DNA of 64,000 bases from Granulosicoccaceae sp. 1_MG-2023 (GTDB lineage: Bacteria > Pseudomonadota > Gammaproteobacteria > Granulosicoccales > Granulosicoccaceae). A model generated the notes under the pieces. It was not told the DNA's origin. It saw only the letters and a program-made list of their open reading frames with translations, and did no database searches. This document shows positions 17,645-26,514 of the stretch, piece by piece (the stretch's first letter is position 1; each line of letters begins with the position of its first letter). A program made the translations under genes and the position numbers. The DNA is taken from NCBI GenBank assembly GCA_030546905.1, contig JAUOPI010000018.1, positions 1 through 64,000 on the forward strand, read 5' to 3'.

Positions 17645-18598
17645 ATGAATTTTTCAGATATAGAAGGTAAGCGACACTGGATGGTCTACCAAAAACATGA
17701 CTATCACACGGCCCTGAGAGATATTGACACGTTGCGAGCCGTGACCACGAAGAAAGGCAGACTCAGACCCCGCAAGGGCGACGTTGTCTGGCTATGGGGC
17801 AAAGTCAGTGACGCACCAGGCAAAGATTTTCACCTACGCTCATGCTTTATCGCAGGCAACAATTCCGGCGACACCATCACCGCGCAAGACGACATCGGAC
17901 TGCTTTTCGATGATATGCCCTTGCTCGATAAGCTCGACTGGTTCGTGCACTTGAAGGCAATGCAACCATGGGCCCGCGGCCCTATCCTGCTTGATCTGCG
18001 ACACGAAAAACCGGACAAGGCGGCAAACTATGCTGCAATACAAGAAGGTCTGATAGCGCTGCTGGAGAACGATCCTGACTTTGGTATTTCGGGATCGTCC
18101 GAGGTGGAGGTGCTCGAAGACCAACAGGTCATCCGAAACGACCCGGATCTCAGTCAAACCGAAAAAGACCGGTTAATCTGCGCCCGGGTCGGGCAAGGTG
18201 CTTTCCGAAAGGACGTCCTGTCACTGTGGGGAGGCCAGTGCGCAGCAACACTCTCCTCAGAGCAAGTGATGATTATCGCATCTCATATCGTTCCATGGCG
18301 CCGCTGCGAGTCGAACGAACAACGGCTCGACCCTGCCAACGGTATCCCGCTATGCGCGAGCCTGGACAGATTGTTCGACCGCGGTTTGATCACTTTCAAA
18401 CGTTCCGGCGAAGGTAGAGAGTTTTATCTGCGCGCATCGTCGCGACTGACGAATGTGATGACGGTGCTTGCAAATGCCGGACTGACGAACGGGAATACGC
18501 CGCAGGACCATGTGATCATGTTTCCGCGTAGAGGGGAAGATCTGGAACGCTTTGCGGCGTACATGGAGCGGCATGCAGCGGAGGTTTTCAAACCCTAA
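17645..18598 (+). CDS. HNH endonuclease with EVE/PUA-like N-terminal region
   Basis: 317 residues. The C-terminal part (about 190-255) is an HNH_2-type nuclease: GQGAFRKDVLSLWGGQCA, then ASHIVPW, then DPANGIPLCASLDRLFDRGLI, which gives the His-Asn-(His/Asp) metal core. The N-terminal 150 residues start KRHWMVYQKHDY and contain RPRKGDVVWLWGK and RSCFIAG, reminiscent of an EVE/PUA-like base-reading fold, though this is a weak resemblance. Such fusions are known among modification-dependent (type IV) restriction enzymes. With the preceding ASCH protein it forms a two-gene cassette inserted between ectC and ask. Defence is an inference; a lone HNH protein of unknown role is the alternative. Confidence 0.75.
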   Translation: MNFSDIEGKRHWMVYQKHDYHTALRDIDTLRAVTTKKGRLRPRKGDVVWLWGKVSDAPGKDFHLRSCFIAGNNSGDTITAQDDIGLLFDDMPLLDKLDWFVHLKAMQPWARGPILLDLRHEKPDKAANYAAIQEGLIALLENDPDFGISGSSEVEVLEDQQVIRNDPDLSQTEKDRLICARVGQGAFRKDVLSLWGGQCAATLSSEQVMIIASHIVPWRRCESNEQRLDPANGIPLCASLDRLFDRGLITFKRSGEGREFYLRASSRLTNVMTVLANAGLTNGNTPQDHVIMFPRRGEDLERFAAYMERHAAEVFKP

Positions 18599-18757
18599 GT
18601 AATCAGACGACGGGACGAATATTCACCCACAGATCTATTCCGCGCAAGATTTTCAAAGCCAGGCCCCAAGGCCGTTGCACATAATTCTGAATCAGCAATA
18701 CGCGGCAGTACCCGCGCCGGCAGATATACCGGATTAACAGAATTACGCCGGACAAAA

Positions 18758-18792
18758 AAAGACCGTCCCCGCTTGAGTCGGGGGCGGTCTTT
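18758..18792 (-). terminator. Intrinsic terminator after ectC
   Basis: A 14-base stem (18758-18771 with 18779-18792, one G/T wobble) is followed, reading the minus strand, by seven T. It closes ectABC before the ASCH/HNH cassette. Confidence 0.88.
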
Positions 18793-18836
18793 GATCGGAT
18801 CGGCCGGGTAATAAAAGCCATACCCGCAAAAGATCG

Positions 18837-19238
18837 TCAGTCGATTGTTTCAGCTTCGAGTTCGTAAGCGCCTTCGGCGTTGTGAACTTCTTTGCCGTTG
18901 AGCGGCGGATTGAACACACAGGCCATTTTCATCTCTTTGGTCGCACGCAGAATATGCTCGTCGTGCTTGTCGAGGATGTAAACCGTGCCCGGTTTAATCG
19001 GATAGGTTTTATTATCCGACAGCGTCGTGACCGAGCCTTCGCCGGACATGCAATAAACCGATTCCAGATGATTCTGGTAGTGCATGCGGAAATCAGCGCC
19101 TTCATAGATCGTCGTAATATGGAAAGAAAACCCCATATTGTCGTCCTTAAGCAGCAGCCGGGTGCTTTCCCAGTTGCCGTCGGGTGAGACGATGCGGCGG
19201 TTGGTCTGATTAGCTTCATCCAAAGTACGGACTATCAT
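18837..19238 (-). CDS. ectC: Ectoine synthase
   Basis: 133 residues, the normal length, beginning MIVRTLDEA and carrying the cupin strands ([45 protein letters not shown]) whose Glu, Tyr and His residues bind the metal. It closes N-gamma-acetyl-diaminobutyrate to ectoine, the last step of the pathway, in the cytoplasm. AAGGAG precedes the start. It follows ectB by 15 bases and is followed by a strong terminator. Confidence 0.96.
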   Translation of the reverse strand: MIVRTLDEANQTNRRIVSPDGNWESTRLLLKDDNMGFSFHITTIYEGADFRMHYQNHLESVYCMSGEGSVTTLSDNKTYPIKPGTVYILDKHDEHILRATKEMKMACVFNPPLNGKEVHNAEGAYELEAETID

Positions 19239-19253
19239 GCAAAATTCTCCTTG

Positions 19254-20603
<1,350 letters not shown>

Positions 20604-20630
20604 TCAGTGTGGCGGTGTCAACAGCCGCGC

Positions 20631-21236
20631 TCAGGTATGGAACAAACGCGGCTTGTAACGCGGCACACGGATATGGCCCCGGGACTGCCCGGAAAGCATC
20701 GAGGCGATGCTGTGCTCCTGCGCTAAGGGTCCAATCGTAGCGAGATATTCCGTTTCGTGCTGACCATTAAAATGCTTTTCTTCACAAAACTTGACATTAC
20801 GTTTGAGCTCCGCGTCAAAGCTGCGGGCCAAACGCCGGAAAAGCGACCAGGAGGCTTGGTTGTCCTTTGTGATCGTGGTCTCAATATGGGTCACGCCGGC
20901 ATTCTGCGGACGCGCCAGAATATGCTGCAACATGCGACTGGCCAGCTTCTGGCCACGTGCACGGGGGCTGACTGCCACCTGCCAGACAAACAGCACATGC
21001 GGCCGGTCGGGCACCCGGTAGCCGGAAATAAACCCGACTATCCGGCCACTGCGTTCGGCGGTCACGGAAGTGCCGGCGAAGTGATCACACTGCAGGAGAT
21101 TGCAATAGACTGAATTGGTATCGAGCGGCGGGCACTCAGTAATGAGTTTGTGGACACCGGCACCATCTTCTGCCACCGGCGGGCGTAGGGAGATTTTATG
21201 AGGGTCTGCCTGACCCGGGGCGCTTTGTTGCGTCAT
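20631..21236 (-). CDS. ectA: L-2,4-diaminobutyrate N-gamma-acetyltransferase
   Basis: 201 residues, a GNAT acetyltransferase. The acetyl-CoA loop is VSPRARGQKLASRML, and the N-terminal half contains LITECPPLDTNSVYCNLLQC, a hallmark of EctA. It acetylates diaminobutyrate with acetyl-CoA. First gene of ectABC; AAGGATT lies directly before its ATG. The AT-rich region upstream carries repeated ACTTTAAT motifs that may be the binding sites of the divergent EctR regulator. Confidence 0.95.
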   Translation of the reverse strand: MTQQSAPGQADPHKISLRPPVAEDGAGVHKLITECPPLDTNSVYCNLLQCDHFAGTSVTAERSGRIVGFISGYRVPDRPHVLFVWQVAVSPRARGQKLASRMLQHILARPQNAGVTHIETTITKDNQASWSLFRRLARSFDAELKRNVKFCEEKHFNGQHETEYLATIGPLAQEHSIASMLSGQSRGHIRVPRYKPRLFHT

Positions 21237-21284
21237 AATCCTTAGATTTCTAAATTTTCTCTTCGTCGAATCAGCGTCTTTTTA

Positions 21285-21316
21285 ACTTTAATATCAACAT
21301 ATTATTTCACTTTAAT
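21285..21316. promoter_or_regulatory. Paired ACTTTAAT repeats in the ectA-ectR intergenic region
   Basis: ACTTTAAT occurs at 21285-21292 and 21309-21316, 24 bases apart, inside an unusually AT-rich stretch 50-80 bases before ectA. MarR-type EctR binds next to the ectA promoter in methylotrophs; these repeats are the best candidates for its site or for promoter elements. Not proven by sequence. Confidence 0.4.
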
Positions 21317-21517
21317 GACGATATTTAGTGCTGTATTGTTTTGAGGTCGAAGCATCGTACTCTAAACAAATTGCTTTTTCCACCCGGGCCCGACTGACAC
21401 AACGGCAAGGTAAAGCAGGGAGCAGCACCATGCACACACGGGAAAATCCCATCGGCACAGGCCTTGCGGCGGGTTATACTCAGCCGACTAAGCCCCCTTG
21501 AGACGGAAGTACTGACC

Positions 21518-22051
21518 TTGGAACGCATCGAAGAAGTCCTGATCGCCCTGCGCCGCGTTATACGCGCAACTGATTTGCACTCTAAATATCTGGCCAAGAC
21601 CACTGGACTGACAGCACCGCAGATCCTGCTGATGCAAACCCTGCGTGACCGGGGCGAAATCACCATCGGCGAACTGGCCGGCGATATCAGCCTCAGCCAG
21701 GCCACAGTGACCACCATTCTCGACCGCCTCGAAAAGCGCGGCTATGTCTACCGCGCCCGCTCACAGGCCGATAAGCGCAAGGTTCACGCACACCTGACCG
21801 ACCAGGGCTTTGAAGCACTCAAAAGCGCCCCCATGCCACTGCAGGACCAATTCACACGTCAGTTCGCCGATTTACAGGAATGGGAGCAATCCATGATTCT
21901 GTCGTCGCTGCAGCGCGTCGCGCAGATGATGGACGCACAGCATATCGATGCCTCGCCGTTTCTTGACGTCGGCACGCTCGACCGTCAGTACAGCGCTCAG
22001 GACAACGCCGCATACAACGCCACCGGTGATAGCAAACCGGGCCGCAGCTAA
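21518..22051 (+). CDS. ectR: MarR-family regulator of ectoine genes (EctR-like)
   Basis: 177 residues from TTG 21518, preferred because GGAAG lies 9 bases before it and the first residues LERIEEVLIALRRVIRATDLHSKYLAK match EctR proteins; TTG at 21464 is an alternative. The winged helix spans about 35-120 (TIGELAGDISLSQATVTTILDRLEKRGYVYR). It is divergent from ectA, the usual place for EctR, which represses ectABC-ask at low salinity. The reductase gene follows after 24 bases and may be co-transcribed. Confidence 0.85.
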   Translation: MERIEEVLIALRRVIRATDLHSKYLAKTTGLTAPQILLMQTLRDRGEITIGELAGDISLSQATVTTILDRLEKRGYVYRARSQADKRKVHAHLTDQGFEALKSAPMPLQDQFTRQFADLQEWEQSMILSSLQRVAQMMDAQHIDASPFLDVGTLDRQYSAQDNAAYNATGDSKPGRS

Positions 22052-22075
22052 GCGGCGCGCCGCAACGACACCGCC

Positions 22076-23026
22076 ATGCCCGCCCCGACGGTTTTATTTA
22101 TCAGTCGTGACAACGACCCGGAGGCCGGACAATGGCTGACGGCGCTACAGGCCGCACTGCCGCAAACACGACTGCTATCGTTTGAGCAGGCCGATGCCGA
22201 CGCCCGCACAACCGCGCAGGTGGCCATAGTCGCGGTCGCCGACACCGACAAACTCAGCGCCCTGCCCGCATTGCGCTGGGTGCAGAGCCTGTGGGCCGGC
22301 GTCGAATCCCTGCTCGCCTGCCCGGCATTGGCAAACACGCCGATCGTACGCATGACCGACCCGGGCCTGAGCCGCACCATGGCCGAGGCGGTACTGGCCT
22401 GGACGCTTTATCTGCACCGCGATATGCCCGCCTACCGGCAGGCCCAGACAAACGCACAGTGGGCACCGCTGCCTTACCGCCCCGCTGGCGACAAAACCGT
22501 CGGCGTCCTCGGCTGCGGCGAACTGGGCCGTGCCGCTCTGGCAAGCCTGAATCAGGCCGGTTTTCAGACCCGCGCCTGGAGCCGTTCGGCCAGAACCCTG
22601 CCCGGCACACAGCATTTCGCCGGCCTGCAGACCCTGCCCGACTTGCTGCACGCCTGCGACATTCTGGTCAACCTGCTGCCGGCCACCGCAGCGACCGAAA
22701 AACTGCTGAACCGGCCACGGCTGGCCTGCTTGCCGCGCGGCGCAGCGCTGATCAACTTCGGCCGCGGCAGCGTACTCGACGACCAGGCCTTGCTCGCGGA
22801 ACTGGACAGCGGCCGGCTCTCACACGCGGTATTGGACGTGTTCCGTGACGAACCCCTGCCGCCGGACTCGCCGTTCTGGCAGCACCCGTCGGTGACCGTG
22901 CTGCCGCATATCTCAGCCCCGACACCGGTGCACAGCGCCGCCGCGGCGGCGGCGGCAAGCAATGTGCGGCGCTTTCTGCAGCGCGGTGTCATCCCGACGC
23001 CGGTAGACCGCGAACGCGGCTACTGA
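22076..23026 (+). CDS. GhrA-like glyoxylate/hydroxypyruvate reductase
   Basis: 316 residues, a D-2-hydroxyacid dehydrogenase. It has the NAD(P) motif GVLGCGELGRAAL and the catalytic triad: Arg in INFGRGSVLD, Glu in DVFRDEPLP and His in VLPHISAPTP. The short, N-terminally divergent form is that of GhrA, which reduces glyoxylate and hydroxypyruvate with NADPH. The last codons (DRERGY and stop) form the start of a 110-base sequence repeated at 26332-26441. Confidence 0.85.
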   Translation: MPAPTVLFISRDNDPEAGQWLTALQAALPQTRLLSFEQADADARTTAQVAIVAVADTDKLSALPALRWVQSLWAGVESLLACPALANTPIVRMTDPGLSRTMAEAVLAWTLYLHRDMPAYRQAQTNAQWAPLPYRPAGDKTVGVLGCGELGRAALASLNQAGFQTRAWSRSARTLPGTQHFAGLQTLPDLLHACDILVNLLPATAATEKLLNRPRLACLPRGAALINFGRGSVLDDQALLAELDSGRLSHAVLDVFRDEPLPPDSPFWQHPSVTVLPHISAPTPVHSAAAAAAASNVRRFLQRGVIPTPVDRERGY

Positions 23027-23115
23027 GCGGCACAGCGCAAGCCCACCGCCGGACGCACTTAGCCGCCCGCCTCCTGCGCCCGCACCAATAGACTCCGACT
23101 TTTGCAGGCCTGCCA
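23006..23115 (+). repeat. 110-bp direct repeat, left copy (overlaps ghrA 3' end)
   Basis: By hand alignment this copy matches 26332-26441 without gaps at about 92 of 110 positions. The first 21 bases, which encode the last six ghrA residues and its stop, are identical. It includes the small palindrome CCGCGAACGCGG. The two copies bracket a 3.2-kb low-GC segment. Confidence 0.85.
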
Positions 23116-23404
23116 AAAGCCAGCACCGTTTTTCACGAAACCGACAATGGCTGCCATATCCCTTTCCTGCATAGGTTTTTCGCACAGACACACGCCTTTC
23201 AGTTGCGTGCCTCGTCTGCCTATAAACAGAAGATACGTGTAATCAGAAGACACGCTCATGCGGGCGGAAAATCGCAGGGCTACAGAGTTTTTTGTTACTC
23301 ACCGCACTTTGCACTGCAAGCACGGCACAGAAAAAAAGCGTTCATTTTTCTGAACGCCATGATACTCTATCGGCGCAATGAAAATATTCGTCCGGGAGAG
23401 CAGC
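23027..23404. other. 378-base intergenic region right of ghrA
   Basis: Apart from the left repeat it holds no gene that I can support. The part after 23115 is AT-richer and has a hairpin GCGTTCA/TGAACGC at 23338-23357 preceded by seven A, which reads as a terminator on the minus strand although no minus-strand gene feeds it. The start of the next gene has GGGAGAG at about 23393. Confidence 0.45.
23331..23357 (-). terminator. Terminator-like hairpin with no obvious gene
   Basis: On the minus strand GCGTTCA and TGAACGC pair around a 6-base loop, followed by seven T. No minus-strand gene lies close on its right, so it may be left from a gene lost or displaced here. Confidence 0.45.
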
Positions 23405-23905
23405 ATGAGTGTAATTAAGTTTCCAGACTCAACGGCGAAGGCTATCGCCGAACTTGAAAAACTCACACAAGCCGAAATTGATACAGACCCTTATATACAA
23501 GAGGCCTTCCCCGGCATATCCAGAGATATGTATGTTGACTTGATAATCGGCATTATGACGTCTGCTGACAGATCGGGGAACTCGCATGAGGATGCCGGCG
23601 AGCATACGACCGGCCTTGAGAAGGAAGAACCGGGGGAAGGCCTGCGTTATGAGCCGTCTGTTGAAAAGCTTTCATTCAGGAAAGTGCCCGAGTTTTCCGA
23701 CCTTAAAGAAGCCCGGGATCACGCAGCAACTCTGTTCAAAGCGGCCGTGAGACACCTCAAAGACTCGCCTGCTGACCGCCGTTTCGCGGGAAAAATGATA
23801 GACGCCGCGTCAACGCTGATTAATTCCGATGATATCGATGACGTCCGGTCCGGCATATCGATGCTCCATGACTACGTTTACACCGGCTCTGTTTATCTGG
23901 TCTGA
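23405..23905 (+). CDS. Hypothetical soluble protein
   Basis: 166 residues from the ATG at 23405, which has a good GGGAGAG ribosome site; no signal peptide or membrane helix. The first 60 residues are acidic and helical (IAELEKLTQAEIDTDPY), the middle is a Gly/Glu-rich linker, and the last 80 are helical with many charged residues (EARDHAATLFKAAVRHLKD). I recognise no family. It is the first gene in the low-GC segment between the direct repeats and precedes a conjugation-protein remnant. Confidence 0.6.
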   Translation: MSVIKFPDSTAKAIAELEKLTQAEIDTDPYIQEAFPGISRDMYVDLIIGIMTSADRSGNSHEDAGEHTTGLEKEEPGEGLRYEPSVEKLSFRKVPEFSDLKEARDHAATLFKAAVRHLKDSPADRRFAGKMIDAASTLINSDDIDDVRSGISMLHDYVYTGSVYLV

Positions 23906-23979
23906 GATTCAAAAAACGGACGAACGAACAGACCCGTAGCTTCTTCGCTGAGCGCTACCTGAACCGGGGATATCTGACC

Positions 23980-24522
23980 GTGGCAGGTAGCGCCTGGATG
24001 CTGTACAAGTTGGAACTCGGCAAAACCGTGTTGCTACAAGCGCTGGCCTACGGACATGCGTTTGCAATGATGATGCTCATTCTGGCCCTGCCGATTGCGA
24101 TGCTATACAGCAAGTATTCCATCGAATTCCTGATGTCGGCGACGCTTCTGTTTTTTACTGTGAGCTTCGTGCCGGTTATCTGGACGTTGGTGGGCTGGCT
24201 CGATGGTTATCTCTCTGCCGCCTTCTTTCAGAGCGGCGTAGTATGGGACCTGCTCACCAAAGACCCGGTTACTCTTATTAAAAGGGCAACGCTGGCGATT
24301 ACGACAATCTCTCTCTACGTCTTTGCACCAGTGTTTTTCGGCTGGATGATCGCGCTGGCCAATCATCATGTGTCTTCCGCAATAGGTGGAATGCAGAGAG
24401 CACATTTGGGCGCCGACGCAGCAAAGGCGGGCAACGCCACGGTAGGAGTTGTACGTACCACAGCAGGAATCGCAACAAAAGCACTCACAGGAGGGAAAGG
24501 AGGGAAAGGAGGGAAGAAATAA
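23980..24522 (+). CDS. C-terminal remnant of a TraG-like (N-terminal-region family) conjugation membrane protein
   Basis: 180 residues from GTG 23980 (GGGGA 9 bases before). It has four or so membrane helices and motifs AMLYSKYSIEFLMSATLLFF, VIWTLVGWLDGYLSAAFF and a Gly/Ala/Lys-rich tail, which fit the end of the 'TraG N-terminal region' proteins of integrative conjugative elements (normally about 500 residues). The reading frame stays open upstream to 23872 and the codons just before 23980 (SFFAERYLNRGYLTV) also look homologous, so the gene seems cut at its 5' side. No other transfer gene is near; this marks the segment as a decayed mobile element. It may no longer function. Confidence 0.6.
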   Translation: MAGSAWMLYKLELGKTVLLQALAYGHAFAMMMLILALPIAMLYSKYSIEFLMSATLLFFTVSFVPVIWTLVGWLDGYLSAAFFQSGVVWDLLTKDPVTLIKRATLAITTISLYVFAPVFFGWMIALANHHVSSAIGGMQRAHLGADAAKAGNATVGVVRTTAGIATKALTGGKGGKGGKK

Positions 24523-24557
24523 TAGAGGTCGTGGCGCTAGCGACGGCCAGACCGGTT

Positions 24558-24590
24558 GCAGGCTCCTTGATAAAAGGAGCCTGCTCTCTT
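24558..24590 (+). terminator. Intrinsic terminator after the TraG-like remnant
   Basis: GCAGGCTCCTT (24558-24568) pairs perfectly with AAGGAGCCTGC (24574-24584); the tail TCTCTT is weak. Confidence 0.7.
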
Positions 24591-24595
24591 AACCC

Positions 24596-24946
24596 TTAAT
24601 ACTTGTAGCCAACGTCGTCATCGTCGTACCACAGATAATCGTCCAACAAGTCCTGCAACTGAGAATCTGCTAGTGAGCCAGGCGGGGGCGGGTTTAGCAT
24701 CGCCTCAGCAAGGTCCAACCCATCATACGGACCGAGATGATCCCACCTTTTCGCCGACTCGTCCTGCGGCAAATTGCACAACACGTATGCCAGAATAGAC
24801 AGAAGACCGCCCTGCTCGCCTTCTTGATCCGGGCTGTTTGCCTTATGCTTCAGATAGAGCCAACCGAACGCGAAAATCAGAAACTGCGGGTACAGCCAAC
24901 AGATAATCAGCACGAAAGCAATTTTCAGAAATTCTCCGGTTCTCAT
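24596..24946 (-). CDS. Small hypothetical membrane protein
   Basis: 116 residues; ATG with a GGAGG site 7 bases upstream. One long hydrophobic stretch (about 8-32, FLKIAFVLIICWLYPQFLIF) and then an acidic, Pro/Asp-rich cytoplasmic tail ending in DDDD. No family recognised. It is convergent with the TraG remnant, the position where conjugative elements often have a small opposite-strand membrane gene, but I could not match it to such a family. Confidence 0.5.
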   Translation of the reverse strand: MRTGEFLKIAFVLIICWLYPQFLIFAFGWLYLKHKANSPDQEGEQGGLLSILAYVLCNLPQDESAKRWDHLGPYDGLDLAEAMLNPPPPGSLADSQLQDLLDDYLWYDDDDVGYKY

Positions 24947-25003
24947 TGTCGTACCTCCTTATTCAAGCGCACGCCCAAGCGTTCTCTTAGTGGCGGCATA
25001 AAG

Positions 25004-26086
25004 TCAGTATTTCTGAGTGATGACGCCATATAGTTCTGTTTCACGCAATGGCATGTCGTTGTGCAGTGTCATCAAATCGAACGGGTCGGCTACGTAAACA
25101 CTGACAATAAACTCGCCGGTTGCCGGGCTTGCAAACTCAAAATCGTATGGGTGCCCATCCAGAAGAACCTCACCGTCCGGTGATCTGATTTGCATATGAA
25201 CCCTTCTTGCGTAGGAGTGATCAACCTCATAAACCGCTCCTTTAACCAGCTCCACGCGAAAGAAATCGCGCCAATCACACGCTATCGTGGAACTGAATCT
25301 CTCTCCCACTTCAATCGGAACTGCTGTCGCTGGCGAATCATTGTCCTCGGACGCTTCATCGTAGGCCGAGCAAGGGGAGTAGAAGAGCTCTATGTCGTGC
25401 AAATATCCACCGCCATCATCAAGGTGCCGAACCTCGGTCACTGCCACCTCAGAAATATTATCGCTATAATCGTCTTCCACCACCCGCTCGATTTCAGCGC
25501 TATCAAAAATTCTGACATCATAGTCTTCAATGTCGAAGGCCTCGAGAGGCAGATTGACGGCGACACGCGAGTAACGTTCCCCGTAGAGCACATATTCTAT
25601 CGCGCTGCCTCCTGAGAAGGTGCCTGTTTCGCCCGGTCCAAGTATGTTCGAGCCATCGGCATCGGGGTCTAAGCGTTTTACAACTGAGTTGTACAAAAGA
25701 TAATCCCCGTTCTCCAAACTAACGGACTGATCCGTGTAGGACACCAGATACCAGAGAGTATTTACCTCTATGGGGGCTGTCCCGGTGTTGGCGATCGTAA
25801 GATAAATAGCGGGCGTCCCCCCCATGCGCTTATTAGGCAGATTGACTTCGACCAGCTCGTCCGTGGTGTAGGAAGTGATCATCAGATTTCCTTTAGCCTC
25901 ACTGCCGCTATTGCTACCAGAGTCCGTGCCAGAGGCATTCTCGCCAGCACTGCTGCCGGAGTCTGCATTGTCGATATCCACCGACCCCGGCAACGAACTG
26001 CCACCGCCGCAGCCGCCGACAAGCAACGCTGCCGCGAGAGCACCGTGCCTCATCAGAGTTGTCATTGCAGATTTTGTCTTTCCCAC
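25004..26086 (-). CDS. Secreted lipoprotein with C-terminal PPC-like domain
   Basis: 360 residues from GTG 26086 (AAGGAG 10 bases before); TTG 26095 and ATG 26065 are alternatives. The signal peptide ends with lipobox V-G-G-C and is followed by a Ser/Gly/Asp-rich spacer. The middle part is beta-rich (ITSYTTDELVEVNLP..., IYLTIANTGTAPIEVN). Residues about 265-355 resemble a pre-peptidase C-terminal (PPC) domain: DNDSPATAVPIEVGE, DWRDFFRVELVKG, ASPATGEFIVSVY. PPC domains are beta-sandwiches on secreted proteins. Function unknown. Lower GC than the surrounding chromosome; last gene in the repeat-flanked segment. Confidence 0.65.
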   Translation of the reverse strand: MGKTKSAMTTLMRHGALAAALLVGGCGGGSSLPGSVDIDNADSGSSAGENASGTDSGSNSGSEAKGNLMITSYTTDELVEVNLPNKRMGGTPAIYLTIANTGTAPIEVNTLWYLVSYTDQSVSLENGDYLLYNSVVKRLDPDADGSNILGPGETGTFSGGSAIEYVLYGERYSRVAVNLPLEAFDIEDYDVRIFDSAEIERVVEDDYSDNISEVAVTEVRHLDDGGGYLHDIELFYSPCSAYDEASEDNDSPATAVPIEVGERFSSTIACDWRDFFRVELVKGAVYEVDHSYARRVHMQIRSPDGEVLLDGHPYDFEFASPATGEFIVSVYVADPFDLMTLHNDMPLRETELYGVITQKY

Positions 26087-26095
26087 TTTGCTCAA

Positions 26096-26514
26096 ACTCC
26101 TTATAAATATTTCTTGAAAAGTTTCCTTGTGGAGATAAAGGTCCGGAGAGGAGTCTGTGCCTTTGGCTTAACTCCTTCCCTTACTTTAAACGCTAGCATT
26201 AGAAAACTGAACACCAACCAAACAGATTCCGAACCCCGAATCTGTGTAAAAAGCCGGCATCAGAAGATAGCGATGGATGTGTTCCCGGGCGTCGGGGGAT
26301 GCTGATACCCCTCACCCCCTGCCCGGCATTGGACCGCGAACGCGGCTACTGACCGGCACAGCGACTACCCACGGCCGGAGGCTCTCAGCCGCCCGCCTCC
26401 TACGCCTGAGCCAATGAGCTCCGACTTTTGCAGGATTGCCAGCAGCGCCGGACAACGTACATAGTGCTGAAAAAGCGTCACAAGAACGCGCCACCTTTTA
26501 CCCGGCCCTGTGTT
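26096..26514. other. 419-base intergenic region left of the NosR-like gene
   Basis: It changes from AT-rich (26096-26280) to GC-rich at about 26281, where the backbone seems to resume. It holds the right copy of the 110-bp repeat and the promoters for the divergent lipoprotein and NosR-like genes. No gene is seen. Confidence 0.5.
26332..26441 (+). repeat. 110-bp direct repeat, right copy
   Basis: Matches 23006-23115 at about 92 of 110 positions with no gap, including the exact 21 bases that encode the end of ghrA in the left copy. Here they are not attached to a ghrA gene. It ends 73 bases before the NosR-like gene. Confidence 0.85.

Noticed and set aside
24596-24946. DUF3742 protein of conjugative elements
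   Set aside because: Position behind a TraG-like gene on the opposite strand fits, but the sequence does not show a convincing match.
23006-26441. Exact attL/attR sites of a recent element
   Set aside because: The repeats differ at about 18 of 110 positions and no integrase is present, so recent site-specific insertion is not supported.
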